From Ceratorhiza oryzae-sativae (lineage: Eukaryota; Basidiomycota; Agaricomycetes; Cantharellales; Ceratobasidiaceae): a DNA stretch of 64,000 nucleotides. How positions within the stretch are numbered: position 1 is the first letter of the stretch; every line of letters begins with the position of its first letter. The notes beneath the pieces are model-generated. The model was not told the DNA's origin. It worked only from the letters and a program-made list of their open reading frames with translations, and did no database searches. Positions 55,182-64,000 of this stretch are shown here, in pieces. The stretch spans positions 40,489 through 104,488 of the forward strand of contig JARWMV010000051.1 in NCBI GenBank assembly GCA_030998015.1, given 5' to 3'. Both the position numbers and the translations under genes were made by a program.

Positions 55182-55968
55182 GCTTATTACTCTTGGTTGT
55201 ATGGTCATATTCACTCTACACCTACTATTATCAATATAATTACAATCGAGTTTGTGTATGCAAGCTGACCGTTCATGCCCTGCTCCACGTCGCTGAGGAT
55301 GTTCTTCAATGCGGCCCTGCTTCGGGTTTTCTGGCCTTAGTTTACGGAACAATACCGCCCGAAGAGTATTGTATGCAGACGGCAGCGTACAGTCCTATCA
55401 TCAACAGTCGCAAAATATGTGCTACATATGGCACAGCTCTCATCAATCTCCATGCGGTTCGCAGAGGTTCACAAGACCCTCTTGTTTGGAAAATCAGACA
55501 CACCAGTGGATGTGAGCAGCATGAAGCGCATACATCCTTATTGTGAGTTCAATTGGGTATTATTTGATCTAATCTAATAGGGAGCAAGATCCTAACATTA
55601 TCCTTCGTCGCCCCTGCCTCCGTGGGTTCCAACTCCAGCCCAACGTTCAATGTCGCGTTGACCCGTTATGCACAAATATCAGCATGGACCGAACGCATCA
55701 CCAATGGATGTAATATCTTCCCACTCGATGCGAGTGCTGGGGAAACCTCCGAATCAATGCCGGTGGAGATTGTATTCGGAGTGCCTCTACCCAAAAACGG
55801 CTCTCTCCATATTGAAAGCGTGATAATTTGTTCGTACAGGTAAGGGTTTATCTGATCTCATATTGCAGCTTCTAATGTTTTTTCTTTTTGGAATCAAGTA
55901 TTATTTAACGTTGTTTCCAGGCAAAGCCTTATGGTGCGACGCGCATACGTGGGCAGGAGGACCTGAGG
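55182..55968 (+). CDS. Possible small spliced gene, unrecognised
   Basis: CpG-containing, gene-like sequence after the relic-rich part. A frame ending EAHTSLL meets GTGAGT (55544) and a possible acceptor CTAATAG (55580). The next open stretch encodes GSNSSPTFNVALTRYAQISA and VFGVPLPKNGSLHIESVIIC, with a clean donor TACAG|GTAAGG (55839) and acceptor TTTCCAG (55920), joining to a short last exon ending GRRT and a stop at 55967. The phase between the first two pieces does not fit in the simplest model. The start is unclear; an ATG at 55163 is one option. No domain recognised. Confidence 0.3.
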
Positions 55969-56106
55969 TACAGATAGAGCAGAGGGGTGAACTATATATG
56001 CTATAGGTGAGACTGAGTATGAGAAACTGTAGGTAGACAACCAGGAACTATGTAGAATTTCTCAGCGAAAGCGGGTAGGGCCTGCTTATAAGAGAGAGGA
56101 GAGAGA

Positions 56107-57340
56107 TTATCTGAGGGAATCTACAAAACGGCCTGTGGCCTTAATAAAATCAAATAGAGGGCGCGTGGCCTCGGATGAACTGAACAGAAAGTTGAGCGAG
56201 AGAGGGCCTAGTTCCGTAGACTCCAGGTAGATGTAGCGTTCCGCAGCGTTGTGCGGGCAGCGAAGCAGGAAGTGGGCGGCTGTTTCTGGGCTGTCTGGGC
56301 AGTGAGCGCAATCTGGGGAGCCTATCGTTTGCATTTGGTGTAGGTGCTGGTTTAGCTGGACGTGCCCGGTTATGAGCCGGAAGAGGAGCGTGGTCCGTGA
56401 TCTAGGAAGTCTTTGGGTGTGTGACAGGAAGTCGAAAGGGGATAGGAGAGCATAGCGTCGATGGAACTTCTCCCTGGTCGGTTTGGATTGCCAGAATAGG
56501 ATTGCCTTCTTTTGGGTTTCTTCCTTCATTGACCATTTGCGAACGGCTGGGCCTTTGAGAGGGGGGCGGGTGTGTAGAATCTCCGGTATTCCGTCCCGAT
56601 CGTACTCTTTCCTTCTCGTTGCAGCCTTGCCTCTAAGTAAGCTGGTTTGTGTCCAGAGATTCCTGAGTGACCGGGGCACCATTTGGCCGTCGCGTTGTTG
56701 GTGCCTATATTGTTCTTAGCTTTTCGTAGCCCTCTACTTGCCGATTTCAGCAGCCAAGGGGCAAACCCCACATCCTCTCCCAGGACTCCTCGCATGGCAG
56801 TCTGCGAGTCTGAGAATATTGTTGCTTTGCCTCCCCCTGTGACTTGGTTGCTTAGATGTGTGGCTAGTAGGATCGCGACTGTTTCCGCATCTAGGACCGA
56901 GTGTTTATCCTGTTCTCCTTAGTAGAAACCGCTCTTTCGGGTGGTTTCCCTATCGATCATGAGGAGTGCCGCTGTCCCGACTGCGTGAACAGAGCGTGAC
57001 CTGCCGGAACACACTTGAATGCGCGAGTGGGCGGAGTGAACCTCTAGCAAGCTTTGCGCGCAGCGATGGAAGAGCTGGCATGTAGTCGGGTGGTGTGAAT
57101 TTCGGGTTGGAGACCATTTCTGGAAGTCCGCGGGCTTTCACCCTACGAACCGTAGGAGATTTTGGATGGGCGGTACGTGCGCTTTTCTGCCTCTTGCCGA
57201 CACTTGCGCCATGGCTTTTGACAGAGGGTGTTCTTTCGGGGCGGAGGCCACTACCAATGTTATGAAGTACGAGTACGAGGAGGACAGGAAAGCTCATAAT
57301 AATAGAGAGCCTGGCATGATCAAGCAGACTGGGTACGGCC
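56107..57340 (-). pseudogene. LINE-type RNase H and zinc-motif pseudogene
   Basis: The minus strand encodes a broken RNase H: VGTAALLMIDRETTRKSGFY, a stop, LDAETVAILLATHLSNQVTG, ATIFSDSQTAMRGVL and WCPGHSGISGH. Then a frameshift leads to the open frame 56107-56682, with FLSHTQRLPRSRTTLLFRLI, TGHVQLNQHLHQM and the zinc motif CAHCPDSPETAAHFLLRC. The order RNase H, Thr-Gly-His, CCHC is that of LINE pol C-termini of Agaricomycetes. It differs from the LINE at 11680. The sequence to 57340 may be the connector. RT and endonuclease are not found. Confidence 0.75.
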
Positions 57341-57345
57341 ACTCG

Positions 57346-58960
57346 ATTTCATACTAGCAATTACGCTCCCTCCTGACCCTCGTTTTAACGTCGATGCCCC
57401 AAAGCTGCTTCGCCCATATAATCGAGGCCAAGGGAGCGAAAGGGGACGCCTCGACAGAGCTCGTATCATATACGGAGCTAGGCCGAACCTTTGTACTCGA
57501 TATTGTGACGATCAAGTGAGCTGTAGGACGAGTAGACACCAGGAGTGAGGCGGAACAGCCAATCGGTTATTGTGAATCTTAGCGATGGATTATGACAGAA
57601 GGCGTTTCAGCAGGCTGAACAGGAGTATGAGGGCAATAATTGATGTATAACCCATGTACTCCGGCTTGGAAAATACATGTATGATTAGATTACATGGGTA
57701 CCCACTTGAGCGATTATATTCATAAATTTCGGCTACATGTATGCTCAAAAATTACGTGTAGCGATTTAGATGTGTTCGATGTAATCGAGACCCACTACCT
57801 GGGTAACCCAAATAAAACTACGTGGATCTCATTTCGTAGTGCGTCGCCACATCGACCAGCAGGACAATCGAAATAAGCGCCAGGGCAACCCACAAAGCCG
57901 GATTCAAATATTTATGTCAGTTGACTACACTTAGACGTTGATATTCGTACATCCCGCAACTGTTATATGCTTGACCTACCCTAACCCGGTAGTATTGATG
58001 GCCCCACAACTTAGGTTGTGGGAGAGCAGGGCCAATCGCTTCATGAGGAATATGTTCGCTCATGAGTTAAGGCTCCGGCATTTGTACAGAAAATCAATTC
58101 TATATAAATCACCTGAGAGCATCCCGCTCCATAAGGAAAGGCTCTGTAGCAGTTGTGGGACTTATGTTTATTTTTTTAAAATATGTGTTTGGTATATGTA
58201 AAGGTTGATGAAGGAAAGCCAAAGGTGTTATACTCTGTGAGAAGTTGCGCGAATTCTCTGACAATGCTTTTTGGGTGCCGCTGGCGCTACTCGGCAGTTA
58301 GTTGGCACTAATCCTCTGCACCATTGAGACAAACCGCACCCAAAGTCGCACCGAAAGTGCCCACTTAGCAATGTTGCTTTATGCTGGGTGTACCATACAA
58401 CGTAATAGATCGCACCCAATTCTTGGTAATGTACAATCTCCAGTGTTAAAGCGGTGCTCAAGGTTTTCGATGAATCACTCAGTTCGGGGCAGTTTTATCA
58501 TATATAACGCGCGTGTACTAGGCCTCAAATAGAACTACGAGTTAATAGGTTACAATAACTCATTAAAATAAACAATTCAGTGGAAATACCAAGTCGAACT
58601 AAGTGTTGAGAAACTATCCATCCAACTGCGCACTTGATTGATGTCATGTTGAGCACGAAGGTTTGGCTGAAGTTGGTGTAGGACGCCAGCGCCTTTCAGG
58701 TGTCTCTATCGGCGTCTTTCACTTCAGTTATCTGAGCAAGGATCTGTAGTTGATGGGAATGGATACCAAAGTCAGGTGAGGGGGGAAGGGTGATCACTGG
58801 GATGAAGTCGCGGCGTCTGCAGCCTACTTTCTTGACCATGTCAACTTCTTCGTGAATGAAACATGTGTTCAAGTCTTAGTTGAACTTGTCCTGAGAGCAC
58901 TTAGTCGCATAGTTTACCTAACCTAACCAAAATATATCTTTCTTTACATCCAGTTAGAAC
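57346..58960. other. Intergenic region without recognised gene
   Basis: CpG-containing sequence with only short frames. CCTAACCTAACC occurs at 58917-58928, similar to the TTAGG repeats around the Penelope-like element. Confidence 0.35.
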
Positions 58961-61175
58961 GGAGAAGTTCATGAACAGCATCAATAACCAGACTGACTAT
59001 ATGCGCTGGGATACCAGCGGCACTGGCCTTATTCAACAGTGCCAAGTCTCCCTCGAAGCCACACATACATTTTGCTTTAAAAATTGGCATACAGAAAATG
59101 ACATGGGCTTCCCTCCCATCAATCCAAATTGTAGTAGGGCATACAATCTAGGTTAGTTGAAGATTTGTCAGTTGGGATCACCAATGCAACAAGTACTCAA
59201 GTATTTCATGTATTTGTTCATGCTATTCACCTGCCAAGGATATGTATACAGGAGACAGGTTAAGAGCTGCAATCCTTGCACAAAGGATCTTGGTGAGCTT
59301 GGAGACACCAGAGCCAGCAACATTTGTTCTGTACACCTTCAAATCATTATATAGCCAGATTTGAGCATGGCAATGTTTTCAGAAAGTAACTTCAAGTGTG
59401 TCATATATAGCTCATTTGCAAGAGATTGCCCAGTACTTAAGGTGAGAGAGGTAGTAGGTTCTGCTGGGTTGGCAAGCAGTCCATTGACCTCCCAAGCATT
59501 ACCAGCAACTGGGTATCCACAGTAAATATATGCTCACATGATCCAGAGTTAGTTTCCTAAGTGCACCATAGCCCAGATACTAGCAAATTGGTCAAGCCAC
59601 TGGCAAATATGGGTGATGTCCATTGTTTGAGTCTTCAGCTTAGATTTGACAGTCTGAAGCATGGCCTGCTCCTGTGCCAAGACCTGCTTCCTTGCCTTGG
59701 CCTTGCTCAATTTGTCCTTTGCATCCGATCACAGGTACACAAGGGTTTGACCACCACTATTATTTAGACAGCTTAGTGAATTTTTTCTTTAGATATACAA
59801 TAAGTGTCCCCAGTTCTGCAATCAATGCCAAGGAGCAAGTGATCTGCAAGCCAACATGTTGGCTAATGTGAGCAACTAGGACTGATGTGTGCTTCACCAA
59901 GATCCCCAGCAAAGCCAAAGGTCCTCAGAGGCCTAGAAAAATGCTGGAATGGCCCCAGCACCAGCACCTAGGGCCATTGCACCCATCGTGATGCCCATGG
60001 CTTTAACCTGTAGCTAGTTTGGAAGTAATCCAGCTGCCCACATCTCAGATTAAAGGGTGGAGCTACCACTGTGTCATAGCTGTGGAGTATATGCGATGTC
60101 ATCAACTGGTACCAATGAGCACATTGATATATATTTCCACACACAAATCTCTACAGTGAAAGAGGTTATTTTATTGGTTGCACTGGTTGGTTTAGCATTT
60201 AATGTGCTTTCTGTACCAACAGCAAACATGCTGAAAGTACTTGCCAAGGCGTCAATTTCAGCTTTGAGGAGGGTTCTGTTGAAATTAGAATCATATGTGT
60301 GTATGTATGCGCATATTTGATTTTGTTTCTTATCCCCTCTTTGATGTCATGTGTGAGTTTGCAGGAACACTCTCTCTCCTTCCTTAGTTCTCTACCTTCA
60401 TAGTTGAGCCAAGGTATCATATTTTTTTCTTTTCTTGTTTATTTATTCTCACTGTACCTTGTAGTACAAATTTTATATCAGCCATGAGAAACCTCCCTGC
60501 GTGAGAGGTTCAGCGCCAGCAGGCACAGGGTAAGGCAACGTTCGAGTGGTGGGTTCTTCCACTGCGAAATCTTGGGCTAGTATCAGTCAATACTGGGGTG
60601 GATTGTTTGTAAACTGACCTTGATAAAACGCTGTAAGTCTGCACAAGTATCATAGATCATCTCCTTCTTGTCCACATATCATTCTCCCAGCTACAAAGCT
60701 TCTTGCAGCGTTACCTTGATTGCTGGAAAAATAAATATTTGGCCACCAATCAAGTGCCAGGTTCCTGGCCCAGCGTCGGCTGCCTCAACAGGGTCCCCTC
60801 ACCACTACTAAGGCTCAAACAGCCCCTGTCCATCAGATTCAGGCTGAGCCACCTCCCTGCACTAAATTTCCTTTCAGAAAAAATTTCCGCTCGCTCAGTG
60901 GCGTCAAAATTGAGTTAGGCTGGGAAGGAAAAGAAAATAGGTCAGGGGCCAGTGTCAAACAGATGGCGGCGAAGCCTTGCAAGTGAATGCTCGGTTGTCC
61001 CGGCAGCGGAGAGGGAAATTGTAGACCGCCGTGTGACTGTGCTAGAACAGAGCAAAATCAGTGTGATTCAAAATAAGCATCATTGGTTGCGGAATTCTAC
61101 CATTTAATAAATACTACTACCAGGTAGGCACAGCCAGAAGATCCCCCCCCCTACCAACAGACTTTTACGCCCGTC
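58961..61175. other. Relic-like and upstream region of the SNF2-type gene
   Basis: 58961-60460 is CpG-poor and has no recognisable coding, suggesting old transposon remains. From about 60480 CpG returns (AGAGGTTCAGCGCCAGCAGG), which marks the upstream region of the gene starting at 61176. Confidence 0.35.
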
Positions 61176-64000
61176 ATGGTGGCTGTCTTGAATGCGTATG
61201 CTACATTAGTTTACCGTTACTGCAGTGAAGGAGGCCTACCAAAGGCCGACGCTGGCATTTGGGATTTTTTCCCGCTCAACAACCCAAGGTTTATGGAGAC
61301 TGCAGGCATTGAGTCCGTCGAGATTGGATTATCCCAACCACCCACAGGCATACTGGGCCAGGGGATCACCAGCCAGGTCCGTTCCATCTGGCCTCGCAAG
61401 GTTCAAGGTGCGATCACATACCTTCGTTACTGTGACAACGAGCGCCGTAAGGCTGCCAAGACCCCAACAATCGAGGAGTTTCAACCCAGTGTGCTTCGAG
61501 TAGCTCCCCACCATCAGGACTGGGAGTGGCTTGTGGATCGATTCTTTGGCGTACCCGGAGGACTGTGCGATCGTATCAAGTTCCTGATGCGTGACAACAA
61601 GTGCGATGCAGAGGAAGCCTACCGACGTGCGCGTGACGATGAGGTCAGTATTAATTTGCATCAGACGTCACACTTTGCGCTTAAATCTCATATCAACATG
61701 ACCTAGATTATGCTTAAGGGCTCGGCATTCCGTGAGGGGCATATCCCCAATGCTCAGAAATTTGATAACGTATGGATGGAGGCTCGAAATGCGATAGGTC
61801 GTGCGTTACTCGGAGATCCAATGAAAAACGGAAGAATCCCGAGTGTTTATCAGTCGACCATTCGAGCTCTCTGCTTTCGTCACTTTGAGTGGGAGATGAG
61901 GTCACTTCTTACCAGTGCCAAGAAGATGCCGGAGCTTGAAGATAAGCTTGAAAAGGCCTACAACTGTATAGTTTTTTTCATCTACCTATTTACCATCATG
62001 GGCTAATGAAGAGCCGCTCGGCCACCTTAGTAGCGAATGACCACCCAATGTTGAAGAATCTCCGTGGGGCAATCGGGCAACTAGGACAAGTCGTTAGGCT
62101 GCAGCGCTCCCTGGGAATCTCCGGGCGCTTAGCCGAAACAGCCATTTGGCGTGTGCAACTCGATACGTTAATGGAAAACCTTGGGCGAAAGAAGGTGAAG
62201 GATAGAAGTAAGTTGAAGTCCTTTCCGTGTATGTTCCCCCAGTCACTTACTGGTGTATCCCCTTGAAGTGGTCCGTATCAAGGCCAATCACCCGAAGTCT
62301 CGGATTGTGTCGGACGACGACCTGGATCAGGCCTGGGCTGAGTACCAGCAAGAGATATGGACCTCTACGCCATCTCATGCAAGCCCCTATGACATTGATA
62401 CAAGCAGTGAGGAGCTCGCGAGTGGCCCTCTTGCCAGTCTGAGCGACTTCACGCTTGATGCTGGAGTGGCCCACTGGGGCACAAAAACCGTGTCCGAAAT
62501 CAAGCAAATGCTGCTGATACCAGATAGTGGCTTGCCAGGCACCCGATTGAATGAGAATGGAACACCACACATGGAAGGGATGTGGCATCAGTATGTCTGC
62601 GCACTGGAGATGGTTAACCGGTCGTTCACGAAACCGGGAGAGTTGGGCTCCCCATCTCTATTAGCGGACGAGGTTGGTATGGGTAAAACTGGCCAATCGA
62701 TTATGTTCATCCAGCTTGTGTGGCACCTGAAGGCGCTACAGGATAGCAACCCAAACTGGCCAAACACAGACGGATCAGATGGAATTAAGAAATGGCCCGC
62801 GTTCCTTGGTAAGTGCTTTTCAGCGATGCATATACCCACGCATTGATCGAACACTTTCTTCTATGGTATCTATGTCCATTAAATATATCATGCGGCCGCT
62901 GTATGATCCGAAACTGTTCATGTGCATGATTGTAGGCGATCGAAAAACCTTCATGGGGCACAGCAGAATTCCTGCGCTTCCGTCGTTTATTGCAGCTCCG
63001 GCTACGCTTATTATGCAGTGGCACGGTTCTCTTACGGTGTGGCTATCACCGAATGCTTGCCACATGATGACATACGCCGGGAACGAGTCCGCTCGTAAGA
63101 CCTTTTTCGAAGTTGGCCAACCATACAACATTGCCCTGAAAAGCTCCCATCCTGAGCGCACTATCATTCTTGTAGAAATGCCAGTGAGTCTACGCCCACC
63201 CTTTGCTCAATCGCACGCCAAACAATAACCACTCACCACCACTGCAACCGGCTCAGTCTATACTCACTGAAGGTCGAGTCACTTTGACTGAACCTGGGGA
63301 TCGAAACCGTGGCGAACCGAGTACTGGTCATGTCGATGCTATTGACAAAGGTTTCTTTGGTCAGCATTTCAACATAGGTTTCATGGAAGAAGCCCATGAG
63401 TATCGGAATGCGGGGCCGAAGAATCGCACAGTTGTAACAATGATGTCAAGATGCATGCAGTGCGTGGCCCTGACAGCAACACCGGTATACACCTCCCATC
63501 GTGTACGTGATATGAATTATGCCTCGCACTAATATGTTGCTCATGGACTAACTGCTTAATTTCAGGATCTCTTGAGTTTAGGTCACCTCCTACAAGCACC
63601 CAACTTCACTGGATCGGCAGGGGAAGACCTTGCGGCGGAGGTCGACAAACTAACCAAAACACAGGATAAGACCTGGGATGATGAGACAGGTGCGGAGAAA
63701 CTACGGGAGTTTCTGCGCGAACTCCGTGGAGGGTCATCTGGGTCGACTTCAGACATCGAGTCTTTGCCGGGACTACCGTTCAGTAACGACGAAAGCCTTC
63801 ATGAATACCGGGCATTCTGGAGCGCCCGTCGGGCCTTGTTTAAGCTGCGGGAAGCGATGGGCCCGTATATCATTCGGCGAGACCAACGCTCACGCGATGT
63901 TAATGGCAATCGATTGCTTGATCTTAAGGCAGTCATTGACGTCATTTCCTATATCAAGATTGATCTAAAGACCGAGGAGGCTTTGAAGGCCCACTCCGGG
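61176..64000 (+). CDS. SNF2-type (superfamily 2) ATPase, 5' part, seven exons in window
   Basis: Inferred exons: 61176-61643, 61707-61970, 62012-62207, 62269-62808, 62936-63183, 63257-63484 and 63566-64000 (open at the edge). All introns are GT-AG, 41-127 nt, and phases agree, giving 793 residues without a stop. The second intron starts GTTTTT and is the least certain. Residues 1-430 match no domain I recognise. The ATPase core follows: SLLADEVGMGKTGQSIMF (motif I, about 442), IPALPSFIAAPATLIMQW (Ia, about 500), GFMEEAHEYRN (motif II as EEAH in place of DEAH, about 616), CVALTATP (III, about 645) and GPYIIRRDQRSR (about 760). Such proteins remodel chromatin or act in DNA repair using ATP. The second lobe lies outside. 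Codon and CpG content look host-like. Confidence 0.88.

Noticed and set aside
57660..57860. Possible small inverted-repeat element (CATGGGTACCCAC and CTACCTGGGTAACCC)
   Set aside because: The pairing is short and imperfect and no target duplication is visible.
60057..60320. 87-codon frame with a hydrophobic middle, possible membrane protein
   Set aside because: CpG-poor relic-like sequence, no conserved motif, no splice or promoter support.

Overview
The window looks like a filamentous basidiomycete chromosome (Agaricomycetes; a Rhizoctonia/Ceratobasidium-type fungus fits best, but this is inference). The reasons are short GT-AG introns of about 40-75 nt, a C2-like/NACHT NLR gene, a DUF6589-like gene, a SNF2-type ATPase gene, and a transposon load of chromodomain Ty3/gypsy, Ty1/copia, LINE, Penelope-like, Tc1-like and hAT-like elements. 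I saw no bacterial-style genes, no CRISPR array and no convincing tRNA or rRNA genes.

Layout. 1-2027 (minus): the 5' part of a multi-exon NLR gene running off the left edge, with two compensating frameshifts. 2354-4490 (plus): a decayed DUF6589-like gene. 5155-5480: a 73-bp minisatellite. 5915-10733: an endonuclease-less Penelope-like retroelement with an intact 1135-codon ORF (minus), bordered by TTAGG-like repeats and by a tandemly repeated 3' unit. 11071-13940: palindrome-rich degenerate satellite DNA, split by a 5'-truncated LINE with a 15-bp target-site duplication. 14126-17070 (minus): an intact three-exon gene for a 938-residue protein I do not recognise.

17.4-54.9 kb is a nested retrotransposon block that is visibly poor in CpG. 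It holds a complete Ty3/gypsy chromovirus with a perfect 5-bp target duplication (18485-25478), a second 3'-truncated copy of that family (44542-49527, minus), a third chromovirus of another family (36612-42791) whose 3' LTR is cut by a hAT-like element, an older LTR-less gypsy element (about 31.9-36.6 kb) with fragments elsewhere, a complete Ty1/copia element (26660-31807, minus) carrying a hAT MITE in its polypurine tract, solo LTRs, and two TRIM-like double-LTR structures. 54.7-64 kb: a 12-bp minisatellite, a possible small spliced gene, a decayed LINE RNase H region, relics with no clear coding, and the 5' half of a SNF2-type ATPase gene (from 61176, plus) running off the right edge.

The genes do not form a pathway; this is a repeat-dense, fast-evolving region with gene islands. 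The most informative signal is CpG decay: in the gypsy elements, catalytic Asp/Glu codons of reverse transcriptase and integrase are mutated (D to N, E to K) exactly where the codon would have formed a CpG, and intact where it would not. The other notable signals are the telomere-polarity arrangement of the Penelope-like element, a zinc-knuckle ORF ahead of Gag conserved in two copies, and self-priming primer-binding sites in both gypsy families.
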